From Gemmatimonadota bacterium (GTDB lineage Bacteria > Gemmatimonadota > Gemmatimonadetes > Gemmatimonadales > Gemmatimonadaceae), in NCBI GenBank assembly GCA_028287235.1, contig JAQBQB010000028.1, forward strand, positions 248,001-312,000: 64,000 bases of DNA, given 5' to 3'. Positions 1-10,665 of the stretch are shown here, piece after piece. The first letter of the stretch is position 1, and every line of letters starts with the position of its first letter. The notes under the pieces are model-generated. The model was given only the letters and a program-made list of their open reading frames with translations, was not told where the DNA came from and searched no databases. The translations under genes were made by a program, and so were the position numbers.

Positions 1-267
1 CACGGCTACGGCATCGCGCGGTGGATCGAGGACGTCACGAAAAAATCGCTGACGATCGAAGAGGGGTCGCTCTACCCCGCGCTGCGCCGGCTCGAAGATC
101 GCGGCTGGGTCTCGTCGAGCTGGGCCGTCTCGGAGACGAATCGCCGCGTGCGCGTGTACACGCTTACGCGCCAGGGCCGCGCCCATCTCCGGAAGGAGGC
201 CACGAGCTGGATGGAGCACGCCCGCGCCATCAGCATCGTGCTGCGCGCCGAGCCGTCCTATGTCTGA
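1..267 (+). CDS. PadR family transcriptional regulator, 5' end cut by the window edge
   Basis: C-terminal 88 residues of a PadR-type winged-helix repressor, open from base 1. The visible part has the family's recognition-helix and wing region (HGYGIARWIE, then EEGSLYPALRRLE, then a wing ending in a YTLT.QGR segment), as in the two complete PadR copies later in the window. PadR proteins bind operator DNA as dimers and are usually released by a small ligand. Its stop overlaps the start of the downstream ADOP permease by 8 bases (ATGtcTGA), so the two are co-translated and the regulator probably controls the permease. The start and promoter lie outside the window. Confidence 0.9.
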   Translation, partial: HGYGIARWIEDVTKKSLTIEEGSLYPALRRLEDRGWVSSSWAVSETNRRVRVYTLTRQGRAHLRKEATSWMEHARAISIVLRAEPSYV

Positions 268-2926
268 CCGGCGCGAAGGACTGCTGCGCTATGTCCGGTT
301 CTGGGGACCGAACGTCGATGCGGACGTCGACGACGAGCTGCGCTATCACGTCGAGATGCGCACGCGCGATTTCATCGCCCAGGGGTTGTCGCCCGAAGGG
401 GCGCGCGAGGAAGCGCTGCGGCTGTTCGGCGATCCGGCCGCCGTCGCGCGCGAGCTGCGGGCGCACGACGCGGCCAAGCTGCGAACCGCGAGGCGAGCCG
501 ACATGCTCCAGGATGTCGGGCAGGACCTTCGCTACGGTGCGCGCAAGCTCGTGCAGGCGCCGGGATTCACGGCGGCAGTGGTGCTCGTGCTGGCGCTGGG
601 CATCGGCGCGAACACGGCCGTCTTCAGCGCGGTGGACGCGGCGCTCTTCCGGCCGCTGCCCTTTTTCCAGCCCGAGCGCCTCGTGGCGCTGCAGGGGATG
701 GACGTTCCCTTCTTCGTCGGCCCGAAAGATCGAGTCTTTCCGAAATACTCGCCGAACTTCGAGGACGTGCGAGCACAACGCGATCTGTTCAGTCAGGTCG
801 CGGCCTACGCCACGGGAGGTCTCAACCTCACCGGCGGCGCTGAGCCGATCCGCGCGACGGTCACCTACACCACCGCGGACTTCTTTTCGCTGCTCGGCGT
901 AATGCCCGTGGTCGGGAGGCCGTTCTCCGCCGGTGAGACGACACGCGGCGGAGCCAACGCCGTCGTAATCTCGTACGCGCTATGGCAGCGCCAGTTCGGC
1001 GGCGACCCGCACGTCACGGACCGGCGCGTCGAGCTCAACGCCATTTCCTATGCGATCGTCGGCGTGATGCCGTCCGACTTCTCGTTCCCAAAGCAAACGG
1101 ACGTCTGGATCGCGTGGCCGCTGCCGGCCGAGCGCGCCATGTTCGCCGCGTTTCGGAATTACATCCCGACGGTCTTCGCGGCGCGGCTCGCACCCGGTGT
1201 TGCGCGCGCGGCGGCGATCGAACGGATGGAGACGTTCCGTCGGCGCGTCAATCCCAAGGTTCACGACGGCGAGATGCCCGCCGCGGACCTCGTGAAGCCG
1301 CTTCAGGACGAGCTCGTTGGAGACCGCCGAACGCCACTGTTGATTCTCATGGGCAGCGCGGCGCTGTTGTTGCTCATCGCCTGCGCGAACGTGACGAATC
1401 TCCTACTCGCCCGCGCAACGACTCGCCAGCGGGAGATCGCGCTGCGTATCGCGCTCGGCGCAACGCGGCTGCGTGTCATCCGGCAGCTCGCGGTGGAGAG
1501 CGCACTGCTCGCAGTGGTCGGCGGGGCGTTGGCACTCGGCGTGGCGTGGGTCAGCCTCGGGCTGCTGACCACCGCGCTGCCCGCTTCTCTCGCGACCGTC
1601 TCGCCACCGCGCATCGACGCGAGAGTGCTCGCCTTCACCGTGCTCGTCGCGTTGACGACGAGCCTCGTCTTCGGCGTGTGGCCGGCGATCGGGTCGTCCA
1701 AGGTGGACCTGAACGACGCGATGAAGTCGCGAGGCGCCGGGTTGACACATCGCGGCGCCCGCGGCGTGCGCGGCACGCTCGTCGTCGCCGAGCTGTCGCT
1801 GGCGCTGATGCTGCTCGTGGGCGCCGGCCTCCTGATCGACAGCCTGCACCGGCTGCTCACCGTCGACAGCGGCATTCGCACCGAGAACCTGGTCACGGCG
1901 CGCCTGACGCTTCCGCCCGCGAAGTTCCAGACTCCGCTCGCGCGATCGGCGTTCGTCGCCGCCGTCGTTGCACGCATGCAGACCATTCCGGGTGTGGCGT
2001 CCGCGGCGGCGGTGAACGCACTGCCTATGGAAAGCGTCGGCGGCATCGCCCTGCGCGCGACGCCGGAAGAAGCGCCGGACGACGTATCGCGCGGCGTTCC
2101 GGCCATGTATCTCTCGGCAACTCCGGGTTATTTCCGCACGCTTGGCACGCGAATGCGCGGCGAGGACCTACCGGGCAGCGCCGACAGCCTCAATCCGGTT
2201 GCGGTCATCAACGAAACGATGGCGAGGAAGCTTTGGCCTGGGCAGGATGCAATGGGCAAGCGAGTAGTGAGTCCCGCGGGCCGCCGTGTTCACACCGTGA
2301 TCGGTGTGGTCGCCGACATTCGCACGAGCCGATTGGACGAGATGGCTACCGCGCAGATGTACTTCCCCATGGCCGAGTCGCCGCAGTTCTACGTGTCTGT
2401 GCTCGCGCGAGGCACGGCTGATACGAGAAGTCTCATTACCGCGATTCGCGAATCGGTGCGCGCGATCGATCCCAGCCAGCCGATCTACGCCGCGCAGCCG
2501 ATGAGCGACGTCGTGCGCACGTCGGTCGCGCCGCGGCGCACGAACACGATTTTATTCGCGACGTTCGGCGGCCTCGCGCTGCTCCTGGCGGGGATAGGCG
2601 TCTACGCGCTGCTCGCGTACGGCGTCGCGCAGCGGACGCGCGAGATCGGCGTGCGCATGGCCCTCGGGGCGCAGCACCGCGACGTCGTGCGGCTCATCAT
2701 GGCGCAGGGGGCGGCGCTCTCGACGGCCGGCATCGTCATCGGAATGGCCTCGGCGTTCGCGCTGACGCGGTTCCTCTCCTCGATGCTCTACGACGTCGGC
2801 GCGCACGACCGGCGGGTGTTCGTCACCGTGCCGGTCGTGCTGGCCGTCATTTCATTGCTCGCCACCTGGCTGCCGGCGCGCAGGGCCACGCGCGTCACGC
2901 CGATGGACGCGCTGCGCGAGGGCTGA
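260..2926 (+). CDS. ADOP family (MacB/FtsX-like) ABC-type permease
   Basis: An 888-residue inner-membrane permease of the acidobacterial duplicated orphan permease type. A cytoplasmic N-terminal stretch (about residues 20-85, with DDELRYHVEMR and GDPAAVARELR) is followed by TM1 near residues 105-125, a large periplasmic MacB-type domain, three TMs near 355-480, another TM near 505-530, a second periplasmic domain, and three C-terminal TMs with the FtsX-like REIGVRMALGA segment. No ATPase subunit is encoded nearby, which is normal for these orphans, so the energy source and substrate are unknown. It overlaps the upstream PadR gene by 8 bases. Its stop (2924-2926) directly abuts the stop of the convergent creatininase gene. 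Confidence 0.93.
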   Translation: MSDRREGLLRYVRFWGPNVDADVDDELRYHVEMRTRDFIAQGLSPEGAREEALRLFGDPAAVARELRAHDAAKLRTARRADMLQDVGQDLRYGARKLVQAPGFTAAVVLVLALGIGANTAVFSAVDAALFRPLPFFQPERLVALQGMDVPFFVGPKDRVFPKYSPNFEDVRAQRDLFSQVAAYATGGLNLTGGAEPIRATVTYTTADFFSLLGVMPVVGRPFSAGETTRGGANAVVISYALWQRQFGGDPHVTDRRVELNAISYAIVGVMPSDFSFPKQTDVWIAWPLPAERAMFAAFRNYIPTVFAARLAPGVARAAAIERMETFRRRVNPKVHDGEMPAADLVKPLQDELVGDRRTPLLILMGSAALLLLIACANVTNLLLARATTRQREIALRIALGATRLRVIRQLAVESALLAVVGGALALGVAWVSLGLLTTALPASLATVSPPRIDARVLAFTVLVALTTSLVFGVWPAIGSSKVDLNDAMKSRGAGLTHRGARGVRGTLVVAELSLALMLLVGAGLLIDSLHRLLTVDSGIRTENLVTARLTLPPAKFQTPLARSAFVAAVVARMQTIPGVASAAAVNALPMESVGGIALRATPEEAPDDVSRGVPAMYLSATPGYFRTLGTRMRGEDLPGSADSLNPVAVINETMARKLWPGQDAMGKRVVSPAGRRVHTVIGVVADIRTSRLDEMATAQMYFPMAESPQFYVSVLARGTADTRSLITAIRESVRAIDPSQPIYAAQPMSDVVRTSVAPRRTNTILFATFGGLALLLAGIGVYALLAYGVAQRTREIGVRMALGAQHRDVVRLIMAQGAALSTAGIVIGMASAFALTRFLSSMLYDVGAHDRRVFVTVPVVLAVISLLATWLPARRATRVTPMDALREG

Positions 2927-3784
2927 TCACTTCATGGGAATGAACGTCTGGATCTGCCGCACGGCGTAATCGACCTTCTGCTGGAACGCCTGCTTGCCGA
3001 GCTCCTTCGACGACCGGCGTGCGTCGCCGCTGATGCCGTTGTTGACGCGCGGCGCGGTCGAGCCGCGAGCCGCCGTGTCCCCGAGCGCGGTGGGAATGAG
3101 CGCTGAACGCGTCCATGCGTCGCCGCCTAAGTACCACATCTCCGACGTGTCGGGAATGCCCGCGTGCGAGCTGACCGGATACCCGTTCGCCGCGAGCCAC
3201 TTGTCGAAGTCGCCCTGCGCCTTGGCGTAGACTTCGTCGCAGAAGTAGACGTGAATGCCCTTCGGCGAATACTTCGCGTCGAGCCTCTTCGCGACTTCGC
3301 CGTAGACGTTCGTGCCGCCGCCGTGATCCTGCATCAGCACCACGTTCTTGAACCCGGTGGCGATCGACTGCTCGGCGAGGCGCTCGAGCACCACGCCGAG
3401 GATTTCCGGCGTGAGGCCGATGGTGCCGGGCAGCGTCGCGCTGGCGTTGTTCGGCGTGTACGGCAACACCGGCATCGCGATGGCGTTGCCGAGGCGCAGC
3501 GCGATCTCGCGGACGGTGGCGCGCGCCATCAGCGTGTGCCCGCCGTTCACGTTCTGCGGGCCGCGCTGTTCCGTGCCGCCGGTGTAGATGAGCGCCGTGG
3601 TCTTTCCCTCGGCCATGGCCTGCTTCACCTCGGGCCAGGTCATCATCTCGAACTCGACGTTGGGCTGGTTCGCCCGAGCGGCGACGCCCTGCTGTTGCGG
3701 TTGCGGCGACGTCGTGGCCGACGAATGCGCGCAGCCGGTCGAGACCAGCGTGAGCGCCGAGAGTGTTGCGACAAAGCGGTACAT
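2927..3784 (-). CDS. Creatininase family protein, predicted lipoprotein
   Basis: 285 residues. The start at 3784 is preferred over the longer frame because GGGGAG lies just upstream and a lipoprotein signal follows at once, with lipobox LVSTGC ending about residue 18. The mature part resembles creatininase / creatinine amidohydrolase enzymes: a GGTEQRG segment (family GS.EQHG), LMARATVREIA and a DHGGGTNV loop (family GHGGN). Two usual metal ligands look changed: the His of EQHG is Arg, and the Asp after the following loop is His in GGHT. The fold is therefore supported, but a classical dinuclear amidohydrolase activity is not assured. Lipid anchoring outside the cytoplasm is also unusual for the family. 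Confidence 0.82.
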   Translation of the reverse strand: MYRFVATLSALTLVSTGCAHSSATTSPQPQQQGVAARANQPNVEFEMMTWPEVKQAMAEGKTTALIYTGGTEQRGPQNVNGGHTLMARATVREIALRLGNAIAMPVLPYTPNNASATLPGTIGLTPEILGVVLERLAEQSIATGFKNVVLMQDHGGGTNVYGEVAKRLDAKYSPKGIHVYFCDEVYAKAQGDFDKWLAANGYPVSSHAGIPDTSEMWYLGGDAWTRSALIPTALGDTAARGSTAPRVNNGISGDARRSSKELGKQAFQQKVDYAVRQIQTFIPMK

Positions 3785-3875
3785 GGGAGGCTCCCCTGAA
3801 TGGACGGATTGGCCAGCGGCGACGAAAGTATTGCCGCGCACGGCGCGGGGCTAGGTCGCCGCCGAATGCGTCGAG

Positions 3876-4382
3876 CTATTTCCCTTCGTCCGCCGTCGGC
3901 CCGTACATCTGCGGCACCGGAACGTCGACGAGCCGCAGATAGACGCCGAGCTGTGCACGGTGGTGGACGAGATGATTGAGCACGGTCGACCGCAATGCCA
4001 GATAGCGCGGCATGGTCAGCATCGTCGTGCCGGCACGCTTGAGGCTCCAGGGCACCTGAAAGTCGTCGTCGCTCGTCTTGGCGATCGACGCGCGTCCCGA
4101 CGCGGCGCCCGTGTCGAACTCGGCGAGCAGGGTGGCCGTCTTCTCGAAGCTGTAGCCCGGATACTTCGGCCCATCCTTCGGCGCGATGTCCAGCTCCGTA
4201 TGGTCCAGCACCATGTTCGCCCACCCGGGAAGCCGGGCGACGAGCTGCGCGAGATGGCCCATGGGAAACGACTTGGGATGCGGCTTCCATTCGACGCGGT
4301 CGTAGGGCACGCGCTCGAGCACGACACGCGTGACGGCGATCTCATTGTCGTACTCGGGGAGCAGCAGTTCGGAGATTCGCAT
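3876..4382 (-). CDS. DinB family protein
   Basis: 168 residues. The start is the ATG at 4382, giving MRISELLLPEY, a normal DinB length; the longer open frame upstream overlaps the divergent terC gene. DinB proteins are four-helix bundles holding a metal with three histidines. Here the first candidate is in GHLAQLVARLPGW and the others are in LNHLVHHRAQLGVYL near the C terminus. Members act as thiol-dependent transferases (bacillithiol or mycothiol type) or are uncharacterised, and no substrate can be read here. It is divergent from terC with an 82-bp gap. Confidence 0.88.
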   Translation of the reverse strand: MRISELLLPEYDNEIAVTRVVLERVPYDRVEWKPHPKSFPMGHLAQLVARLPGWANMVLDHTELDIAPKDGPKYPGYSFEKTATLLAEFDTGAASGRASIAKTSDDDFQVPWSLKRAGTTMLTMPRYLALRSTVLNHLVHHRAQLGVYLRLVDVPVPQMYGPTADEGK

Positions 4383-4464
4383 GGTCGTAACCGGTTGAGT
4401 TGGGAGGCGAAACGGCGGGCGGTGAGGATGTAGTTTACCCAGCGCACCCCTCGGGAGAAGCATC

Positions 4465-5217
4465 GTGGGCTGGCTCAACGATCCCAACGCCTGGATCGGA
4501 CTTCTGACGCTGACGGCGTTGGAGATCGTGCTGGGCGTCGACAACATCATCTTCATCTCAATCCTGGCGGGCACGCTGCCCACCGAGAAACAGCCGCGCA
4601 CGCGCCGGCTCGGACTGCTCGGCGCGTTCGTCACGCGGATGCTGCTGTTGCTGAGCATCGCGTGGATCGTGCGGCTCACGCGGCCGCTGTTCACGGTGTT
4701 CGATCACGGCGTGTCCGGGCGCGACCTGATCCTGATCGTCGGCGGGCTGTTCCTCATCGCCAAGGCGACGTTCGAGATCCACGGAAAGCTCGAGGGCGAA
4801 TCGCACGGCGATGCGGCGCGGCGTTCGGCGCGCTCGGTGGCCAAGGTCGTCGCGCAAATCATGGTGATCGACATCGTCTTCTCGCTCGACTCGGTCATCA
4901 CGGCCGTGGGCATGGTCGACGACGTGTCGCTGATGATCTCGGCGAACGTCATCGCGTTGGGGCTGATGCTGCTCGCCGCCGGAACGATCGGTGCGTTCGT
5001 GGACCGGCATCCCACGGTCAAGATGCTCGCGCTGTCGTTTCTCGTGCTCATCGGGACGAATCTGATGGCCGAAGGCTTCGGCATCCACGTGCCGAAGGGC
5101 TACACGTACTTCGCGATGGCGTTCGCGGTGATCGTCGAGATGTTGAATCTCAAGCTGCGGAAGAATGCCGCACACGCGGCTGCGCTGCGGCGGGATCACG
5201 AGGAGCTGGTGGACTAG
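4465..5217 (+). CDS. TerC family integral membrane protein
   Basis: 250 residues starting at GTG 4465, preceded by a GGGAGAAG site. It has about seven hydrophobic segments and the paired acidic motifs of TerC proteins inside TMs: LGVDNIIFISIL near residue 25 and IVFSLDSVITAVGM near residue 140. TerC/Alx/YkoY proteins are linked to metal-ion (often manganese) export or metal loading of exported proteins. The assignment here is by family only. It stands alone between a divergent DinB gene and the MoxR operon, 104 bases upstream of it. Confidence 0.92.
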   Translation: MGWLNDPNAWIGLLTLTALEIVLGVDNIIFISILAGTLPTEKQPRTRRLGLLGAFVTRMLLLLSIAWIVRLTRPLFTVFDHGVSGRDLILIVGGLFLIAKATFEIHGKLEGESHGDAARRSARSVAKVVAQIMVIDIVFSLDSVITAVGMVDDVSLMISANVIALGLMLLAAGTIGAFVDRHPTVKMLALSFLVLIGTNLMAEGFGIHVPKGYTYFAMAFAVIVEMLNLKLRKNAAHAAALRRDHEELVD

Positions 5218-5307
5218 GATTCCTATGGGGATGCCACGGAAGCGCACGGAGAAGCGTGCCCTTTCCCGGAATCCGCGCGAAAGCTGGCCCGCCTCGTGGC
5301 GCGCAAC

Positions 5308-5313
5308 TAGTAT
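5308..5313 (+). promoter_or_regulatory. Candidate -10 box for the MoxR operon
   Basis: TAGTAT ends 8 nt before the GTG start at 5322, which would place transcription start at or next to the start codon. No convincing -35 hexamer is visible 16-18 bases upstream, and no Shine-Dalgarno lies in front of the GTG. It fits the leaderless pattern seen at several other genes in the window. Confidence 0.4.
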
Positions 5314-5321
5314 GTGCAGTC

Positions 5322-6359
<1,038 letters not shown>

Positions 6360-6366
6360 GCGCCTG

Positions 6367-7281
6367 ATGTCCGCGCTGTCTCCCGCGGTGATCGCGGCGA
6401 TCGCCGACCTGGAGCTCGCCGCGCGGCTCGTCGTCGAGGGACTGCGCACCGGTGGACATCGCAGTCCGTTTCACGGCTACAGCACGGAGTTCCGGCAGCA
6501 CCGCCCGTACCGTGCCGGCGACGACCTGAAGTATCTCGATTGGAAGCTGTTCGGCCGGAGCGACCGGCTCTACACGCGACAGTTTCGCGAGACGACGAAT
6601 CTCTCGGTGATGATCGTCCTCGACACGAGCGCGTCGATGGCGTTTCCCGAGCAGGGCTTGTCGAAGCTGCGCTACGGCGCGATCGCCGCCGCCGCACTGT
6701 CGTATCTCGTCGCCGAACAGGGACACGCCGTGGGGCTCATGACGATGGCAGACAAGAAATTGTCTTATGTGCCGGCGCGCGGCGGCCGCCAACACCTTCG
6801 TGCGCTGCTCGCGCGAATCGATCGTCTCGCGCCGAGCGCGGACTGGGATGCGCCGCGCGTGATCGCGCGCGGCGCGCAGCTGCTGCAGCGGCGCGGCGTG
6901 GTGATCGTCGTCTCCGACTTCTACGACGCCGAAGACGAGACGCGGCGCGAGCTGCGCCGCGTCGTGCAACGCGGCCACGACGTGGCGATGCTGCAGCTCG
7001 TCTCGCCCGCCGAGCTCTCGCTGCCGTACGACGGACATGTGGAGCTCGAGGATCTCGAGTCGGGCACGCGGCGCTTGGTCGACGCCGCGGCCACCGCGCC
7101 GCACTATCGGTTGGCCATGGCGGACTTTCTGGAACGCTGTCGCGGCCACGCGCTGCGCGACGGCATCGATTACGCCTTCATCGCGACCGATACGCCGCCC
7201 GAGGTGGCGCTGCGCGACTATCTAGTGCGGCGCAGCAGCCGGCACGCGGTTGGCCGCGCGCCGCGCGCGGTGACGAAATGA
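6367..7281 (+). CDS. DUF58 domain protein with VWA-like fold
   Basis: 304 residues. The DUF58 signature is clear: FRQHRPYRAGDDLKYLDW near residue 40-55, then LYTRQFRETTNLSVMIVLDTSASM. The DTSAS is a DxSxS metal-ion-dependent adhesion site, as in VWA domains. The family is the usual partner of MoxR ATPases, and complexes of this type act in envelope stress or metalloenzyme maturation. No TM is obvious, so it is probably cytoplasmic at the membrane. It overlaps the next gene by 4 bases (ATGA), showing translational coupling. Confidence 0.93.
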   Translation: MSALSPAVIAAIADLELAARLVVEGLRTGGHRSPFHGYSTEFRQHRPYRAGDDLKYLDWKLFGRSDRLYTRQFRETTNLSVMIVLDTSASMAFPEQGLSKLRYGAIAAAALSYLVAEQGHAVGLMTMADKKLSYVPARGGRQHLRALLARIDRLAPSADWDAPRVIARGAQLLQRRGVVIVVSDFYDAEDETRRELRRVVQRGHDVAMLQLVSPAELSLPYDGHVELEDLESGTRRLVDAAATAPHYRLAMADFLERCRGHALRDGIDYAFIATDTPPEVALRDYLVRRSSRHAVGRAPRAVTK

Positions 7282-8621
7282 TCTGGCTGAACCCGTGGGC
7301 CTGGGCAGGTCTGCTCGCGGTCGCCGTGCCGGTGCTCATCCATCTGCTCGGACGTGGGTACGCGCGCGTGCAGCGGTTCCCCACCCTGCGCTTTCTCGAA
7401 GCGTCGCGCTTGTTGCCGACGCGCCGCACACGCGTACACGATCTGGTGCTGCTCGCGATTCGCGCCGGTGTGCTGGTTGCCGCCGTCGCCGCGCTCGCGC
7501 AGCCGTTCCTGCTCACGGCGAATCGCCGGCGCACCCTCGACGCCGCGTTGGCGCGCGCCGTCGTGATCGACACGAGCACCAGCATGCGAAGCGCGCTCGT
7601 CGCAGCACGCCTGCAGGCCAAGCGCATCGCCGACTCGGCGCAGACGAGCGTGCTGCTCGAGACGAACGATCCGTCGAGCGCCATCGCCGGCGCGGCTGCA
7701 TGGCTGAGCAAGCAGCCCGCGCGGGGCGAGCTCGTGGTGCTCTCGGACTTCCAAACCGCCGCGCTGGCCGCGGCCGACCTCGAGGTCGTGCCGGCAACGG
7801 CCGGCATTCGACTCGTGAAAATTCCAGCCGGCACGCCCGCATTGCCGATCGAGCGACGGGTGCAATACGGCGACAGCCAGACGGTCGCGCGCGCGATGCT
7901 GTCGGCCGAGCGTACGGACGCGGAGTGGAGTCGATCGGCAGCACGCGGTTTTCGCACTCCGGTGCTACTCGCCGGCCCGGCCGATCGATTGGCCTTGGAC
8001 GCCGCGCTGCGCGCCGCCGCGACGGTGGGCGTATTACTGCCGGTCGATACGAATCATGCGATCGGGATCGTCTATCCGACATACGGGCAACGCGCCGAGC
8101 TTCTGCGTAGCGCGACGTCGTTGCGCGCCGCGTGGATGGCCGACGTTATCGCGCGAATCGCCGCCGATTCGCTTCTGGCCGGCGCGGCGGGCGCGGCGAG
8201 CGAGGCGACGCTCGTTGTCGCGGACAGCGGCGCGGCGCTCGTCGTTGCGCACAACCAAACCGGCCGGCCCGCGGTGCTCGCCGCGCAGGACCACGATCGG
8301 CTCCTGCTGTTCGCGCTGACTGATGCGTCGAGCCTCGCGTCGGCCGCGCTGATCGCCGCCACCGCGCGTGCGCTGTCTCGTGCGCCGGCGGCAACCGAGC
8401 TCGATCCGGCGACGATTCCCGACGCCACGCTCGCGTCCTGGCAACGCGCGCCGTCGGCCGAAGCGCCGTCGAGCGCGAATCGCGGCTCGGCGTCGGACGG
8501 CCGGTGGCTCTGGCTGCTCGCCCTCATCCTGCTCGGCATCGAGTGGTGGGCGCGGCGTTCCGTCGTCACGACGAGCGCCGCCGTGCGGCCGCTATCCAAT
8601 GGCCGGTCGCATGCGGCCTGA
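7278..8621 (+). CDS. BatA-like membrane protein with N-terminal aerotolerance-type domain and VWA site
   Basis: 447 residues from ATG 7278, overlapping the DUF58 stop by 4 bases. The N terminus has two TMs (about residues 1-27 and 56-78) around the FPTLRFLEAS motif typical of BatA N-terminal domains. It continues with VVIDTSTSM (DxSxS site, near residue 95) and ends with a TM (WLWLLALILLGIEWW) and a short basic tail. The central domain should face one side of the membrane and be the MoxR client. BatA/BatB-type proteins were first linked to aerotolerance, but their molecular role is poorly defined. Confidence 0.87.
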   Translation: MIWLNPWAWAGLLAVAVPVLIHLLGRGYARVQRFPTLRFLEASRLLPTRRTRVHDLVLLAIRAGVLVAAVAALAQPFLLTANRRRTLDAALARAVVIDTSTSMRSALVAARLQAKRIADSAQTSVLLETNDPSSAIAGAAAWLSKQPARGELVVLSDFQTAALAAADLEVVPATAGIRLVKIPAGTPALPIERRVQYGDSQTVARAMLSAERTDAEWSRSAARGFRTPVLLAGPADRLALDAALRAAATVGVLLPVDTNHAIGIVYPTYGQRAELLRSATSLRAAWMADVIARIAADSLLAGAAGAASEATLVVADSGAALVVAHNQTGRPAVLAAQDHDRLLLFALTDASSLASAALIAATARALSRAPAATELDPATIPDATLASWQRAPSAEAPSSANRGSASDGRWLWLLALILLGIEWWARRSVVTTSAAVRPLSNGRSHAA

Positions 8622-10665
8622 CGCCGCGGCGCTCCGCGCGTTTCTCTCGAGCGTCTCGCGCCGGCTCGCGTGGATCGCGGCCGCGGAGGGCGCCGCGCTG
8701 GGACTCGCGCTCGCGTTCGTGCTCGCGCTCGTCGGCTGGCCCGGACGTGACGCGCTCGTTCGGTCACTTGGCGTGGGGTTGTTGTTCGCCGCCGTCGGCG
8801 TGCTCGCGCGATTCATGTCGTCGCATCGCCGTCGCCCACCCGTCGCCGTGCTCGTGGAGCGGCGCGCGCCGCAGTGCCGCAACGTCGTCGTCACCGCCGA
8901 CGAATTGCTGGCCCAGGGCGACTATCCCGGCGAGTACACGCGCACCTTGGTGTATCGCGAGGCAGCCCGACTCGTGAGCGCGCTCGATCCGGCCGCGCTC
9001 TTTCCCACGCGGAACGCCTTCGCCGCACTCGGCGCGTGCGTCGCGCTCTGGGCATTTGCCGTCACACGCACGCATCCGCCGACGGCACCATCCGGAGTAC
9101 GCGGCTTCGCGACGACGCCGATCACGAAGGCCGCGATCAACAATGTCGACGTGGCGATCACGCCCCCGTCGTACGCCGGGCAGCGCGCACAGTCGGTGCG
9201 CGACCCGGCGCGCATCGAGGCATTGGTGGGCAGCCGGGTGCGGCTCTCCATCCATGCGGCCGCCGCGTCGATCGTCGTCGAGACGCTGCGCGGAAAGCTG
9301 ACGCTCGCGCCCTCGTCGCCGAACACATTCTCCGTCGACCTGCCCGCCGACGCGGACGGCTACGTCGCGCTCGAGCCCGAGACCTCGGCCGGACGCGCCG
9401 GCGCGCGCCGGCTCATCGGATTGTCGGTGATCGCCGACAATCCGCCGCGCGTTCGCATCACGGCGCCCGGCAAAGACGTTTTCCTGCGCGACACGCACAA
9501 CACGATCGACCTCGCGGTGGAGGCGAGCGACGACATCGGTCTCGCGTCGCTGCGCCTGCGCTACACCAAAGTGTCGGGCTCCGGCGAGCGCTTCACCTTC
9601 GTGGAAGGCGACGTACCGCTGACCGTCGCGCGCACCGATGCGCGCACGTGGACGGCGCGCGCCAAGTGGCGCCTCGATGAGCTCCAGCTCGCGCCGGGCG
9701 ACATGGTGGTGTATCGCGCCGCCGCCGCGGATCATCGACCCGGTGCCGCGCCCACGGAATCGGATTCATTCATCGCCGAGATTCTCGCACCCGGAGGCAA
9801 CGCCGCGTCCGGCTTCGCGCTCAATCCGAACGAGGAGCGGTACGCCGTCAGCCAACAGATGGTGATCCTCAAGACGGAGCGGCTGCTGGCGCGCAAAGCG
9901 TCGATGCAGGGCGAGGCGTTCGCGACGGAATCGCTGGAGCTGGCGGCGGAGCAGCGAAAAGTGCGCGCCGAGTTCGTGTTCATGATGGGCGGCGAGCTCG
10001 CCGATGCTCCCGACCCCACGGCGAGCATGACCGACTTGAACGAAGAAGCGGAAGCCGCCGGCGAGAGCGACCTGGCGGCGGGTCGCATGCTCAACCGGGG
10101 ACGCGCCGCGCTGCTGCGCGCGATTCGGTCGATGAGCCGCGCCGCCGCTGGACTCACCACTGCGGACGTCGCGCCCGCGCTCATCCACGAGCGTGCCGCG
10201 CTCGCGCAGCTCGAGCTCGCGTTCTCGCGAACGCGCATCATCCTGCGCGCGCTGACCGAACGAGAACGCCTCGATCCCACTCGCCGGCTCACGGGCGTGC
10301 TGACCGATGCCTCGCGCGACGTTCGTGCGAGCGCCGAGCCGCAGGCGGATCCGCGCGTCGTCGCGCTGCGCCGCGCGCTCGCCGGCATCGCGACGCTGGT
10401 GGGATCGCACGCAGCCGGCACAACGGCATCGGCGCAAGCCTCGTCGCTCGCCGAGAGCGTGTTGCGCGTCGATCCGTCGTCGAAAGCGCTGCAGGACGTC
10501 GCTGCGCTGCTCACGAGCGGGCAGCTCGATCGCGCCGCGACGAGCCTCGCGGTCGCGCTGCGCGCCGAACTATCCGACGCGCCCGCCGTGACGACGTCCC
10601 CCGAAGTGAGCCGGTTGGGTGGCGCACTCGCCGATGCGTTGCGCCCGCATGCGCGGACGCCATGA
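8599..10665 (+). CDS. Large membrane protein of the MoxR/DUF58 operon (DUF4175-like)
   Basis: About 688 residues. The start may be ATG 8599 or ATG 8611 (MRPDAAALRAF); both overlap the previous gene and neither has a clear ribosome site. Three TMs lie in the first 170 residues (AEGAALGLALAFVLALVGW, LGVGLLFAAVGVLARFM, FAALGACVALWAFAV). A long extracytoplasmic region follows with beta-rich repeats, then helical stretches rich in Ala, Arg and Glu. The layout resembles DUF4175-type proteins that accompany MoxR/DUF58 genes. I cannot assign a function beyond membership of this complex. It overlaps the next gene by 4 bases. Confidence 0.82.
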   Translation: MAGRMRPDAAALRAFLSSVSRRLAWIAAAEGAALGLALAFVLALVGWPGRDALVRSLGVGLLFAAVGVLARFMSSHRRRPPVAVLVERRAPQCRNVVVTADELLAQGDYPGEYTRTLVYREAARLVSALDPAALFPTRNAFAALGACVALWAFAVTRTHPPTAPSGVRGFATTPITKAAINNVDVAITPPSYAGQRAQSVRDPARIEALVGSRVRLSIHAAAASIVVETLRGKLTLAPSSPNTFSVDLPADADGYVALEPETSAGRAGARRLIGLSVIADNPPRVRITAPGKDVFLRDTHNTIDLAVEASDDIGLASLRLRYTKVSGSGERFTFVEGDVPLTVARTDARTWTARAKWRLDELQLAPGDMVVYRAAAADHRPGAAPTESDSFIAEILAPGGNAASGFALNPNEERYAVSQQMVILKTERLLARKASMQGEAFATESLELAAEQRKVRAEFVFMMGGELADAPDPTASMTDLNEEAEAAGESDLAAGRMLNRGRAALLRAIRSMSRAAAGLTTADVAPALIHERAALAQLELAFSRTRIILRALTERERLDPTRRLTGVLTDASRDVRASAEPQADPRVVALRRALAGIATLVGSHAAGTTASAQASSLAESVLRVDPSSKALQDVAALLTSGQLDRAATSLAVALRAELSDAPAVTTSPEVSRLGGALADALRPHARTP

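Noticed and set aside
260-2926. ADOP permeases as ordinary MacB macrolide exporters
   Set aside because: They lack the N-terminal ATPase of MacB, are duplicated in layout and have no MacA or ATPase gene nearby.
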